Positions 25,643 through 37,329 of a stretch of DNA of 64,000 nucleotides are shown piece after piece. The position numbers and the translations under genes are program-made. Source of the stretch: Diphasiastrum complanatum (taxonomy: Eukaryota > Streptophyta > Lycopodiopsida > Lycopodiales > Lycopodiaceae); NCBI GenBank assembly GCA_029204225.1, contig CM055101.1:44578180-44642179 (forward strand). The letters are read 5' to 3'. Each line of letters opens with the position of its first letter. The stretch's first letter is position 1. Under the pieces are notes generated by a model. It searched no databases. It was not told the DNA's origin and saw nothing but the letters and a program-made list of their open reading frames with translations.

Positions 25643-26934
25643 CCCAACTTAGTCTAACTTCCAAAATAACCAAAAATGGCACATAAACAGCCAATCAAGA
25701 TAGATAATAATCAGAAAATAAGGGGTTGAGAAAGTAGAATAATGGACAACAAATGTGCAAGGCCAATAAGTAGAGGGGTTCTAACAAAAAGGAAAAAGGA
25801 AGGAGGAGGGTGTGAGACAGCAAAATAACAAATATGAGAGGGAAATAGGGGGCTGGAAAAAGAGCAGTATGTGAACAAAAAGAGAGCAAGTAGGTGCAAA
25901 AAGGAAGTACAAATGGGCGCAAGCAATACCTAGGTGGGTGCTGATCCGTCGTCCAATCAGTAGTGCCAACAAAGAGAGGTAAAAGCTGAAGATATGACAG
26001 AATAGATGTGCCAACCAGCCACCAATCCTAATCCTCAACTCATAGCTACCAAATCTGCAAAAACAATGAAAATCTGCCGAAAAAATCGATGAAAGTGATG
26101 GGTTACCGCTGAAAATGAGGCGGTAGTAGGGCGCTGGACAGCCTCCAATCAATATAAAAAATGGACAGCAAATCGCTGACGAAAAGTGTCAAAAATGATG
26201 AGGTAGTAGGGCGCCGGGCAATAGCTACCAAATCTGCAAAAACAATGAAATCTGCCGAAAAAATCGACAAAAGTGATGGGTTAGCAGGGTGCTGGACAGC
26301 CTCTACAAAAACTGCAAAAAATGATGAAGAAATCGTCGAAAGTGATGGGCAGTAGGGCGCTGGACACCCACCACCAATCTGCAAAAATGACGGAGAAAAA
26401 TCGATGAAAGTGATGGGTGGTAGGGCGCTGGACAGCCTCCACAAATCTGCAGGAAGGTTGACGGAGAAAAATCAATGAAAGTGATGGGTGGTAGGGCGCT
26501 GGGCAGCCTCCACCAATCTGCAGGAAAGTGCTCTGATACCAAGTTACAAGTTAAGATTCACTAGCTATGCTAGAAAGCAGGACTTAAGCTAGAAAGCAGG
26601 AAGAGAATGCTTAAGGAGGCTAAAGAGGAGCAATCATCATAAACCGAATAAAGGAATACAATGATGCCCTACTTATACCCTCTCCCTAAATCAAATGGAG
26701 GATTCAAAAAAGGGAGGGAAAAGGATTTGGAAGGAAATAGTGCGCCCTCCCAATAGGAGGACCCCCACTCCAAATCAATGTGACCAAGTCCTAAGAATAT
26801 AACCAAATAGAGCCCAAGGCCAGTATATGAATAAAAAGGGCCCTTAGGCCTGCTTATGCATAATAACAATAAAAGAATGGACGCGGCGAATGTAATGAGC
26901 CAAGTTTGTTTTAGACTTGTTCGCTGCCACACAT
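25643..26934 (-). mobile_element. gypsy-3a LTR, primer site and repeat-rich leader
   Basis: Reading on the minus strand: an LTR (about 26934 to 26545; limits uncertain), a primer site TTGGTATCAGAGC (26530-26542), then a leader with tandem degenerate repeats containing GTCCAGCGCCCTACTACC-like cores (26100-26520), then gag. The LTR matches 62058-62497 (both contain, when read through, WLITFAAS and end LGYK/RGYK). Only the 5' third of the element is present. Confidence 0.75.
26100..26520 (-). repeat. Degenerate tandem repeats in gypsy-3a leader
   Basis: About six units of roughly 60-85 bases. Each has a GCC(C/A)AGCGCCCTAC core followed by (C/T)ATCACTTTCATCGATTTTTC-like text (complement of the sequence shown). 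Confidence 0.75.
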
Positions 26935-27364
26935 ATTTGTTTCAGATCTGATTTACTTGGAACGTCCATGCTGAGACAGTATATTGTCTACTGTTGTAGC
27001 TGATTTTTGTTGGAGACAAACTTGATCGCAGTTTACAGGACGGATCTCTTTGCTTATCTGAGAATTGAAGCACTACTGTTACAAGTTGTAGGAGGCGGTT
27101 ATATCAGAAATCAGATCTGAATCAGTTTGCTGGACAGAAATCAGATCGTTGGACAGAAGTCAGATTGCGGAAGAAGTTTGTTGAGTGTTGGCAGTCAGAT
27201 CATTGATTGCTGGGATTCAGATTGCTGATCTGTTTGCTGGTTGTTAATCTTATAGCTGAGTTGAAAGATCTAAGATTGTTTGTTGACCTGAAACAGTTCA
27301 CTGGAATTGTAGAACTGTTCATTGGCTGAAGCAACATAATGATTGCTGAAAATTCAGGTTTCTA
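26935..27364. other. Leader-like segment before copia-1 gag
   Basis: No open frame. Rich in CAGATC / TTGCTG words repeated irregularly (27105-27240). It may be the untranslated leader of copia-1, whose 5' LTR is not identifiable. Confidence 0.35.
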
Positions 27365-27386
27365 AGAATTGTTACGGATCGGTACA

Positions 27387-27830
27387 ATGGCAAGCTTGAA
27401 TGATGTTGTGTTGTCAGAGTCTAGCAATCTAGATGGAACGAATTACAGCATATGGAAGTTCAAGATGCAAAATATTCTCCAGGATCGAGAATATTGGGAG
27501 ATAGTCACAAGTGTCGAGATACCTCCTAACACTGACAGGGAGATGCAGGAATATCAGAGACATAGAAGAAAAGCTCATCATATCATCAACTTGTCTGTTA
27601 GAGATATGATCATTCCTCACATCAGAGATGCTGCTGGACCCAAGGAGGCTTGGAATAGACTGAAGAACTTGTATGAGACTGTGAATTTCTTGACTAATAA
27701 GCTACACACATTGAAGATGGGTACAGGTGAATCGGTAAGGGACTATTTTACTCAGGTGAAGGATTTGAGAGGGCAACTTATTGCAGTTGGAAAAATTGTT
27801 CAGGATTCAGTTTTAGTATCGCAAGCGTAA
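27387..27830 (+). pseudogene. copia-1 Gag (UBN2-type)
   Basis: From ATG at 27387: MASLNDVVLSESSNLDG, then NYSIWKFKMQNIL, AWNRLKNLYET and LHTLKMGTGESVRDYF, the usual copia Gag sequence order. The frame stops at 27830; further gag lies in other frames, with a (GAA)n expansion (28021-28050) and a decayed zinc knuckle (about 28120: KIWALCKGVMA, where CKKxGHxxxxC is expected). Confidence 0.8.
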
Positions 27831-28299
27831 TAGTCTACCTTTGGCTTATCAGAACTTTGTGATTATGTTATCATTATGATAGACGAGGCCTTCTTTCGAT
27901 GAGCTGAATGCCATATTACTACAGGAAGAAATGAGACGACAAAATATTGTCAACAGGGCCGATTTTAACAATCATTCATGGCAAAGAAGCAAGAGCAAGT
28001 TCCAAAAAGGTTGGCAAAGGGAAGAAGAAGAAGAAGAAGAAGAAGAAGAAGCAAGATATGGAGGAGAATCAGTCAAATCGATTAGAAGATGGAAAGAAAG
28101 TACTTTGAAAGGAAAACTACTTTATTTGCAAAAAATCTGGGCATTATGCAAAGGAGTGATGGCATAACAAGTTCAAGAAGAAGTAGAATGGAATTTTGCT
28201 GAAGAAGGACCTAATACAAAGTTAAGTGCCTTAAATCTTGAAGACTATGAGTTATTTTCAGCATCAACCTCTTCTGGTGATGGCTTCTCGAAGGAAGAA

Positions 28300-30640
28300 A
28301 ACTATTGGTTTATTGATTGAGGAGCTTCGAAGCATATGACACCTAGGCAAGAGTGGCTATCTAATTTTCAAAAATTAGATGATGGATCGAATGTGAAGTT
28401 GGGAGACAACTACACATATGATATAAAGGGAGTTGGAAAAGTACAGGTTCAACTACCTTCAGGGAAAATTGGAGACATATAGGACGTGCTTTATGTACCA
28501 AGAATCAAGAAAAACTTACTCTCAGTATCAACTCTATGGTAGTAGTTGAAGGCATACTTGTAGGAAGATTGTACAAACTTCAGGTGGGTCATCATGCGAG
28601 TGTTGCGGATATTGGATTGGTGAGTAAGTTATGGCATGAAAGGTTTGGACATCTGAATTATAAAAGTCTACAAGTCTTGAGGAAATACAACATGTTTACA
28701 AGTTTACCTCAAGTTGTTTCTGATCACAAGGTTTGTGAGGGCTGTGTCTTAGGAAAACATCATATGAAGAAGTTTTCGTCTAGTACATTCAGGGTGAGAA
28801 ATGTTCTAGAACTTGTTCATATGGATTTGTGTGGTCCTACGAGAACTTAGTCTTATGGGGGAGCAAGTTACTTTATGGTGTTTGTTGATGACTATTCTAG
28901 GAAGATGTGGATCTATCTTCTCAAGAATAAGGGTGAAGCATTCAAGTATTTCACATGGTTTAAGACAGATGGAGAAAGAAATAGATAGACAAATCAAGAT
29001 ACTTTGCTCGAACAAAGGGAGAGAGTATCTTTCTAGGGAATTCAGGTGTTTTGCAAGGATCATGGTATAAAGAGACAATTTGCAAGCACGGACACACCTC
29101 AACAAAATGGAGTTGCGGAAAGAAAGAACCGGTCTATAGTGGAAACTGCGAGGAGTATGCTCAAGAGTAATAATCATCCAAATATGTTTTGGGGTGAAGC
29201 AGTCAAGACGACAATTTGTCTTTTGAATCGAAGTCCTACAAAGGTTGTAGAGAATTGGACTCCAAACGAAGCTTACACGGGTCGGAAACCAGATGTAAGT
29301 CATTTGAGAGTGTTTGGAAGTATTGCTTATGCTCACATTCCTAAGGATTCCAAGAGAAAATTTGATTTTAAGGCGACCATGTGTTTATTCCTTGGATATG
29401 ATAGTCAAGAGAAGGGATATAGGTTGTATGACTTGGAGGGTAAGAAAGTCATCATAAGCAAGGGTCTAATGATACCTTATGATAGGAAGCAATATGGAGG
29501 AATTCCTATCTTGTGTGACAAGTCATTACAGGAGCCTGAATTGACACATATATCGCCTACACTAGTTCAAGTACCTAGATTGACCTTGGTTGAGAAAGGA
29601 AAGAGGAAGGAGAGATCAAGTATATGGGATACTTATTCACCTCCTACTTCATCAGAAGCTAGACGATTGCCTAGATGGTACTAGAAACTATCAAGGATAG
29701 TGTCATTTTGGAACAAGGAAAGTCCAGTACACATGGGACTAGGAGATCAGCTAGGCTTGAAAAGTAACATGAAGATTAGGATCGGCGGGAGGATCATCAT
29801 GAAGATCAAGATCAACATGAAGTTTGACAAGAGGATCATCATGAAGATGGGGATGTACATTTTGCATATATGGCCACAATATTGGAAACCAAGGATCCAT
29901 CAACTTTCAGGGAGGCTGAAAAAGAGGACATTAGGAGGAAAGCTATGGATGAGGAGTATGACTCAATCATGAAGAATAAGACTGTTGTTTAGTTACCTAC
30001 AGGTAAAATGGCCATTGGATGCAAGTGGGTCTATAGAACTAAGTACAAATCAGATGGTTCTATAGATAAACATAAGGCAAGATTGGTGGCAAAAAGTTAT
30101 GCTCAACAGGAAGGGATTAATTATGAAAAAACTTTTGCACCAGTTGCTAAGTGTACTACTATGAGGACGGTTTTATCATTGGCAGCTCAGTTTAAATGGG
30201 ATATTCAACAAATGGATGTGAAGAGTGCATTCCTGAATGGATTTCTAGAGGAGGAAGTCTGCATGGAGCAGCCAGAGAGATACATAGTAGCAGGACATGA
30301 AGACAAGGTTTGCAAGTTGGATAAGGCACTATATGGACTTAAGCAGGCACCCAGGGCGTGGTACATGAGGAGTGACAAATATTTTGAGGAGCTTGGCTTT
30401 CAGAGGAGTAGTTCGGAGCCTACACTTTATGTTTTGATCAGGGATGGTCATATTGTGATTGTAGTGATGTATGTGGATGACCTTGTTATTATAGGATCAG
30501 ATCATGGTGTGATTCAGGGTATCAAGAAAGATCTCTCGTTGGAGTTTGACATGAAAGATCCTGGTTCAGTACAATATTTTCTTGGGATTGAGGTATGGAG
30601 AGTAGCACAGGGGCGATTTTTACTACTTAGAAATACAACG
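28300..30640 (+). pseudogene. copia-1 Pol (protease, integrase, RT), broken
   Basis: Protease relic WFID*GASKHMT at about 28310 (stop in the active-site motif). Integrase zinc finger: LWHERFGHLNYKSL ... VCEGCVLGKHH (28536-28790). Integrase core: MDLCGPTRT, then a stop, YFMVFVDDYSRKMW, and after a frameshift STDTPQQNGVAERKNRS (29046 onward). RT in 30008-30679: KWVYRTKYKSDGSID, MDVKSAFLNGFLEEEV, YGLKQAPRAWY and VMYVDDLVI. At about 30635 coding text ends abruptly. Confidence 0.85.
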
Positions 30641-30899
30641 TGGGTCTTACCCAATATAGGTAATAATATCAGCAAATAGCTTTCTGTCTTTAGCTATTTG
30701 CTTTATGCTTTTAGCTTTTCACATAGATTAGAGAAGCTATATATGTAGGCTGGGGTCCCACCACAATTTCATTTCAATTGTTTAGAGCTTTGCTCAACTC
30801 TTCTACAATCTATGTTGTCTTTAATCTATGTGCTTGATTTGTGAGTGCTAGTAGGACTAGTAAACTCCATCTAGAATTTGTATGACAAATTTTGACATA
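30640..30899 (+). repeat. copia-2 5' LTR remnant
   Basis: Matches the second half of the LTR at 33654-34170: both contain a TTTAGCTTTT...AGAGAA...TATAT...GGCTGG block followed by CCCCACC, then TTGTTTAGAGC/TTGTAGAGAGC and GTGTGAGTGCTA. It joins copia coding sequence directly at about 30900, with no primer site, so a deletion has removed gag and protease. Confidence 0.7.
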
Positions 30900-33653
30900 T
30901 TCTTGTAGGCAGGTTGTACAAACTTCAGGCTCAAGTGGTGGGTCATCATGCAGGTATTGCAAATATTGGTTCAATGAGTAAGTTATGGCACAAAAGGTTT
31001 GGACATCTGAATTTCAAAAGTCTACAAGTCTTGAGGAAATACAATATGGTTACTGGTTTACCTCAAGTTGTTTTTGATCACAAGTTTTGTGAGGGTTGTC
31101 TTAGGGAAATATCATATGAAGAGATTTCCATCTAGTCAAGAAATGTTCCAGAACTTGTTCATACAGATTTGTGTGGTCCTATGAAAACTAGGTCTTATGG
31201 GGGAGCAAGTTACTTTATGGTGTTTGTAGATAATTATTCTAGGAAGATGTGGGTATATTGTCTCAAGAATAAGGTTGAGGCATTCAAGTATTCCATATCA
31301 TTATGACATAGGTGGAGAAAGAAACAGATAGACAAATTAAGATACTTCGTTTGGATAAAGGGGGAGAGTATCTTTGTGAGTTTCAGGTGTTTTGCAAGGA
31401 TCATGGTATAGAGAGACAATTTGCAAGTATGGAAACGCCTCAACAAAATGGAGTTGCGGAAGGAAGAATCGATCTATTGTGAAAATTACAAGGAGCATGT
31501 TTAAAACTAAGGAACTTTTGAATATGTTTTGGGGTGAAGCAGTTCACACAATGGTTTATCTTTTGAATCAAAGTCCTACAAATGTTGCAGAGAATTGGAC
31601 TCCAGAGGAAGCTTACATGGGTCGGAAACCTGACCTAAGTCAATTGAGGGTTTTTGGAAGTATTGCATATGCTCACATACCTAATGATTCAAGGAGCAAA
31701 TTGGATTGAAAGGCTACTAAGTGTTTATTTCTTGGATATGATAGTCAAGAGAAGGTATACAGGTTGTATGACTTGGAGAGTAAGAAAATTATCATAAGTA
31801 GGGATGTAATCTTTGATGAGGATGGACCGTATAAGAATACAAAATTATCTTATGATAGGAAGCAAGATGGAGGAATTCTCATCTTGTGTGATGATTGAGT
31901 TGACACATGTACTGCCTACACCAATTCAAGTATCTAGAGTGACCATGGTTGAGAAAGGAAAAAGAAAGGAGAGATCAAGTACATAGAATACTTATTCACC
32001 TCCAAGTTCACCAGGCATGAAGCATCCTACATTAGATACTAGAAGATTACCAAGATGGTACTATGAAACTATCAAGGATAGTGCTATTTTGGAACAAGGA
32101 GAGTCTAGTATACAAGGAACTAAGAGATTTGTTAGGCTTGAAAAGCATCATGAGGATCATCTTGACGATGAGGATGTACAATTTGCATATATGGCTATAG
32201 TGTTGGAAACTAAGGATCAATATACTTTCAAGGAAGCTGAAAAAGAGGATATTTGGAGGAAAGATATGGACGAGGAGTATAATTCAATCATAAAGAACAA
32301 GACTTGGGGTCTTGCTCAGTTACCTATAGGTAAAAAGGTTATTGGATGCAATTGGATCTATAAAAGTAAGTATAAATTGGATGGTTGTATAGACAAATGT
32401 AAGGCAAGGTTGGTTGCAAAAGGGTATGCTTCAACAAGAAGGGATTGACTATGAGGAAAGTTTTGCACCAGTTGCTAAGTTAATTACTATTAGGACAGTT
32501 TTATTGGCAGCTCAATTTGGATGGGATGTTCAACAAATGGATGTTAAGAGTGCATTCTTAAATAAATTGTTAGAGGAGGAAGTCTACATGGAGCAGCCAG
32601 AGGGATACATTGTAGCAGGACAGGAAGACAAGGTTTGCAAGTTGGACGAGGCATTGTACGGACTAAAGCAAGCACCTAGGGCATGGTACATGAGGACTCA
32701 ACGTGGTTGTCAAAGGAGTAGTTTGCAGCCTACACTTTATGTTTTGATTAGGTATGGTCATATTGTCACTGTAGTGATGTATGTGGATGATCTTGTTATC
32801 ACAGGTTCAAATTGTGATTTAATGCAAAATATCAAGAAAGATCTCTCATCACAGTTTGATATGAAAGACCTTGGCTCACTAGAATACTTTTTTGGGATTG
32901 AGGTATGGAGAGTAGCACATGGACTATTTATTTCTCAATCTAAGTATGCCCGTGAACTTCTTGAAAAGTTCAATATGTCAGGGTGCAAACCTATTTCTAC
33001 ACCATATGATAGTGGATGTAAGCTTACTAAAGCTGAAGATGATCAAGATGAAGATGGCAAGTTATATAGAAAACTTGTTGGAAGCTTAATCTATCTAACT
33101 ACTACGAGACTGGATATTGCATATCCTGTTAGTATGGTTAGTCAGTTTATGTTTACGCCTTAGCAAATTCACTAGAAAGCTGTCTCAGATATATCAAGGG
33201 TACATTGAGTTTGAAGATCAAAGATCTACTTCAAGTTATGTGTTTAGTCTTGGTTCAGTTTCTATATCTTGGAGTTCAAAGAAGCAACATAGTATTGTAT
33301 TAACAGAGGCAGAGTACTGATCTACTACGAGTGCAGCAAGTGAAGCAATATGGTTACGAAAGATTTTGCAAGATCTTCATATGTTACATGATACACCTAC
33401 AGTACTTCAATGTGATAATCAAAGTTGTATTAAACTAGCGAAGAATCTAGTTATTCACAGCATGACAAAGCACATCAAAGTACAACAACACTTCATTAGA
33501 GAGAAGATTCAAAGTCATGAAGTGAAGCTTATTTATTGCCCTACAGAAGAGCAAGTCACAAATATCTTTATCAAAGGACTTGGCAAAGAAAAGTTTCAGA
33601 AGTTTAGAGAACTTCTAGAAGTGATAGATAACAAAGTAAACATTAAGGGGGAG
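30900..33653 (+). pseudogene. copia-2 Pol (integrase, RT, RNase H), broken
   Basis: Starts in the integrase zinc finger (LWHKRFGHLNFKSL, 30914-31135). Integrase core pieces lie at 31392-31709 (KNRSIVKITRSMF, MFWGEAVHTM). RT in 32017-33163 carries AFLNKLLEEEVYMEQPEG, YGLKQAPRAWY, VMYVDDLVITGS. RNase H in 33117-33659 has SWSSKKQHSIVLTEAEY, then a TGA, ASEAIWL and MTKHIKVQQHFIREK, ending NIKGEC just before the polypurine tract. Same family as copia-1 (about 80% by eye). Several frameshifts and stops. Confidence 0.85.
33645..33653 (+). other. copia-2 polypurine tract
   Basis: AAGGGGGAG immediately before TGTTAG. Confidence 0.85.
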
Positions 33654-34170
33654 TGTTAGAAATTAATGCTTATTTGCACCCCTATTGTTAGCTTGGCCAT
33701 ACATGCAAGCTATTTTAGGGGCCATTTCTATCTTTAGTATATCAAAGTCAAAGTCCTAAAGTCAAGTTAATTAGTCTTGCATCTAGGAGGGAGCACTAGT
33801 TCTACAATAGAACATGATTTTACTTTAGAAATTAGATAATGGTATTTACCCAAAACAGAGAGCAACTATATTAATCAGCTTCTTGCTTTTTGCTTCTTTA
33901 TGTTTTAGCTTTTGCTAAGGACTAGAGAAATTATATAAGGAGGGCTGGCGCCCCACCTTCATAAATTCCATTGTAGAGAGCTATGCTCATTCTCCAATTA
34001 ATCTAAGTTCTCTCTAATTTCTTATGTTGATCTTGATTGGTGTGTGTGAGTGCTAATATGATTAGTTCACTCCTATCTTGAATGTGAGCATCAAATCAGC
34101 AACTGCTTTCTTGATGATATACGAGAAATTTTGAATAGCCCCTGCGACAAGTTTTCTACCTGTACATGGT
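33654..34170 (+). repeat. copia-2 3' LTR (right end approximate)
   Basis: Begins TGTTAGAAAT after the polypurine tract. The matching 5' remnant supports an extent to at least 34140; the CA end is not clear. Confidence 0.7.
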
Positions 34171-34594
34171 ATTTCCAAAATCATACAATCATAGGTGTTG
34201 TTAGACTTGGGGATTATATAGTTTCCATTGGATAGTCAGCCCGTCTGGTTTTTAAGATGATGAATGCTCCTATTTCTCCTTAGCCTGGTAATGGAGGACC
34301 ATTATTCGTGGTTGACAATTGAAGGGTCACATGGTTCGAATTACAAGTGCTTTTTTATTTTTCTGTAGCTTGCTTGTAGATGGAAGACTTTTCTGGCTGC
34401 AATTTCTTTCTTGCCTAACGTGAATGTGTACGACCTGCTCTCATAAACTCCTCTCTTCAGGGAACGTAGCTATGGAAGTGGTTGGACTTTGTACATGCAG
34501 TACTTACTATTTTTTTCATGCAATCTTCTATTCTTGAAGCTCACGGGCCAAATATGCAAATAATTTGTTATGAGATCTGCTTTGCTTTCTTCAG
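34171..34594. other. No gene seen; possible intron of the methyltransferase remnant
   Basis: Between the copia-2 LTR and the first methyltransferase exon. It ends in a pyrimidine-rich TTTGCTTTCTTCAG splice acceptor. Confidence 0.4.
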
Positions 34595-35530
34595 GCATTC
34601 CACGCGCTTCTTAGGAGTCTGCAGAAGTTTGTGCATAAAGGAGCTGCAGTAGTGGATCTTTATGCTGGTGTTGGCGTAATTGGTCTGAGTCTGGCTGCTA
34701 CTCGAAATTGCAGGCATGGTTTTAGATTCAGCGTTGTAGATATGTTTATTGGGTTTGCCAAAGCAGAAAACAGTTCCTCGAGGAGAGGAGCTTATTATAC
34801 CTCGTTCTTCAAATTTCGTTTACTCTTCTCAGTCTGACATAGGTGAAAAACTGTGAAACTCAGGGTTGTGAAATGTGTGGAGGTAAACAAGGAATCAAAG
34901 GCACCCTTTGAACTTTCACTTTCAAGGATATCCAAATCTGTCGATTGTGATCTTAGTTGGCACTGTGCTGATGTATCAGTTGTAAGTGTGAGATAATGGT
35001 TCTAAATTTTGCTTTGTTTGTTTTTCATCTTTTCCATTCTGAAGTGGTTGAAACAAACTTTTGAAGGTTCTTCTTGCTTGTATTTCATGATGAGCAAAAC
35101 TAATGCAGGCTGAAGTCTTGTTTATATAAGCATTCTATTATCCATCTATGACAGACTCCAATCAAGTGGCTGGAAGGTGTTGAGATTGTGATTGCTGATC
35201 CTCCACGAAAAGGGTTGGAAGCTTCCATTATTGAGGCCTTGCGATTAGCTTCAATGAGGTTGCAAGGGAAAACAAAGTGCCCACCTTCGAACCCAATCAA
35301 GAAGTACAATTACATTTCATTGGATTTTGAAGTAAACCATTTTCACTGTTTATGTGACTTCTTCTTTTACGAATGGTGTTATCATCAACAGGATTTATCA
35401 CCATATGGAAAGCAGACAGAAAACATCTTGTGACTACCATGGTTCCATCCTGTCCGACTTTTTATATTTTTGGACACCAAATTGATGTATTTGCTACAGC
35501 ATTTAATAGAAAGAGCCCAAGAAATATTTG
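34595..35530 (+). pseudogene. RumA/TrmA-type RNA (uracil-5-)-methyltransferase, 3' half only
   Basis: This family methylates C5 of uridine in rRNA or tRNA with S-adenosylmethionine; plants have an organelle-type member. Exon 1 (34595-34713) encodes AFHALLRSLQKFV and SAM motif VVDLYAGVGVIGLSLA. Exon 2 (34864-34981) gives VVKCVEVNKESK...WHCADVSV and joins in the correct phase. Exon 3 (35155-35331) gives PIKWLEGVEIVIADPPRKGLE and YNYISLDFE. A last piece near 35440-35530 reads GHQIDVFATAF but in a shifted frame. The first intron has a GC donor (CAG|GCATGG) and AG acceptor. In exon 3 the expected ISCG with the nucleophilic Cys reads ISLD. Upstream exons (TRAM and N-terminal part) are absent, with copia-2 in their place. 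Probably a pseudogene; a diverged gene with very long introns is less likely. Confidence 0.72.
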
Positions 35531-35789
35531 ACTTTGCATGACAGGAATCAAGTGGTGTCAATGAAAAGTTCTTTCATTTCCACCTTGTTAGAAAGGATCC
35601 CTTCACAGATATAATTGTCTTTGTTATTTACTGAGACATGTGCAAGTAACAATTGGATTCATATCTCCTGCTGGAATAAGTAGGAATTTACGACTTGAGG
35701 AGCTTGGCAAGCAATTCTGTCAATCTGTGTCGGCGATATTGTGAAAGGCTGCAACTGTTAGGACATCCTCTCATCAATTCTAAAATAAA
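35531..35789. other. No feature seen
   Basis: Short spacer, AT-rich, no motif. Confidence 0.4.
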
Positions 35790-36124
35790 AAGGGCTCCTT
35801 GAATTTATCTTGTCGAACATAATAGAATCATACAGAGCATCAAGCAAGTCATCAATATATGGTATAGAATACCAATGTTTAACAAAAATCCTGTTTAAGC
35901 CTCAATAATCCACGTGCACCTCCATAATCCATCCTTCACAAGAATGATGAAGCCTCAATAATCCATCCTTCACGAGAATGATTGATGAAACTAGGCCTTG
36001 TTTGTCCTGCCATCAAAGTCATCATCTTCCTAACCTCCTCTTTCTCTCTTATGCTCTTTCTGTAAGGTGGCCTTGAAATTGGACTATATCCTAGTACAAG
36101 CTCAATCCTATGCCCCAGCCCCAC
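35790..36124 (-). pseudogene. gypsy RT N-terminal fragment
   Basis: Minus strand: HRIELVLGYSPISRPPYRKS, then after slips VHVDY*GLNRIFVKHWYSIPYIDDLLDALY, matching the gypsy pattern HKIELxPG...RPPYR...CVDYRxLNKxTxKNxYPxPxIDDLLD. Too short to assign to a family. Confidence 0.65.
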
Positions 36125-36299
36125 ATTCCTTGTACAAGGTAAGATAATGGCAAATTGTCATTGAATTCCTAACTCCCTTGAGCCGAAATCACAGATTTTA
36201 GTATATCAATTAAGTGTAAATTGACGATACATGAAGTAATCTAACATTCTCCCATGAACAATGGAAAATAGTGACACATATAATTAATAGCTAAAGCCC

Positions 36300-37329
36300 T
36301 TGGAGCAATAGCAAATGCAAGAGTTCTTCCATGGAGAGCCCAAGCAATATCAAATTATAAGCTGATCAATGAATGTGCATAAGGCCTATTTATAATCCCT
36401 CGAGGAATCCTAAAAGTGGGAGGTAGAATTTCCAGAAAGAACATAGTGCCCCCCCCAACTACTGGTAACTAACCACAAAATCTTGGCCAGTCCTAGATAT
36501 AAATGCATGAAAAAGGTTTTTAGTCTTGTACATGAAGGAAAAAGCACTTGCGACCAACAAATGAATAAAAGAAATATACATTTGCAATAAGGGCATGGTG
36601 TTGAGTAAAATGAGGCAACTCCATAGCTCTCCCCCACTGAAAAAGTTGCCCCCAATGTGGGCATGGAGAAAAAACAGCATCAAGCAAGGAGGCACACCAA
36701 CAAGGACAATAGCAATCAACATCAACTGTAATTGTAATTGTAGCAAGAGGATCTTGGGACTGAATAGTAGTAGCAAGAGCATGAGCCTAATCAACAAGCA
36801 AGGGTATATGATAGAGGACACCAATAGGCTAGAAAGTAGCCTCTGCAATGGGCATACCCTCCCACTGAACAGGAGGTTGAACCTAATGCTAACGTCAGCT
36901 AAACTGAAGTTTAACCTGTAAATAGTTGTTGGTAAAAAGGAAAAGAGCTCTGGATCATCGGGAGAAATAGCATGGCAAAGAGCATCATTCTGAATAGCAA
37001 TGCGTAGTAGGCTCACATGAAATATATCACAGGCATGCGTATCAAGAAGAAGTGGAAGCCAACCAACAGTGAAGTATCTGATAAGGGCCATAGTATTGTG
37101 GTGCAAGCTTCTTAGTAGAAGCCATGCCCTTGAACATAATGATGCTTAGCAACATTAAACCTAAAATATACAAAATCACCCTCATGGAACTCCAAATGGT
37201 GGCAATGTGTGTCAATGACGGTCTTATGTTGCTAGTGTGTCTATTATAAATGCATACTAGCCTAAGCAATAACTTCATGTGCGCCCCTGACAAGAAAGAA
37301 GCAATAGTAACTGATGCATCATCGGACAT
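36300..37329 (-). pseudogene. gypsy integrase C-terminus followed by a probable LTR
   Basis: Minus strand, high to low: KKLAPQYYGPYQIL (about 37120) and DIFHVSLLR (about 37030) are typical of the end of gypsy integrase. Near 36640 a purine run AGTGGGGGAGAGC could be the polypurine tract, followed by LTR-like sequence down to about 36300 that resembles the gypsy-3 LTR (same place of FMH...GGHY words when read through). The RT piece at 35790-36124 lies downstream, so two elements or a rearrangement are involved. Confidence 0.5.

Larger units (their letters stand above)
27365..30640 (+). mobile_element. copia-1: decayed Ty1/copia element, no LTRs retained
   Basis: Order gag, protease, integrase, RT as in Ty1/copia. 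Gag and RT are largely open; protease and integrase contain stops and frameshifts. It ends inside the RT/RNase H region near 30640, where an LTR piece of copia-2 starts. Confidence 0.85.

Noticed and set aside
25695-26152. Hydrophobic, Phe/Leu-rich minus-strand frames
   Set aside because: They are read through the repeat-rich leader of gypsy-3a; the parallel copy at 62.6-63.3 kb does not keep the frame.
36459-37106. 215-codon minus-strand frame as a membrane protein
   Set aside because: Its first part is the gypsy integrase C-terminus (DIFHVSLLR) and the rest runs through LTR-like sequence; the hydrophobic stretch is incidental.
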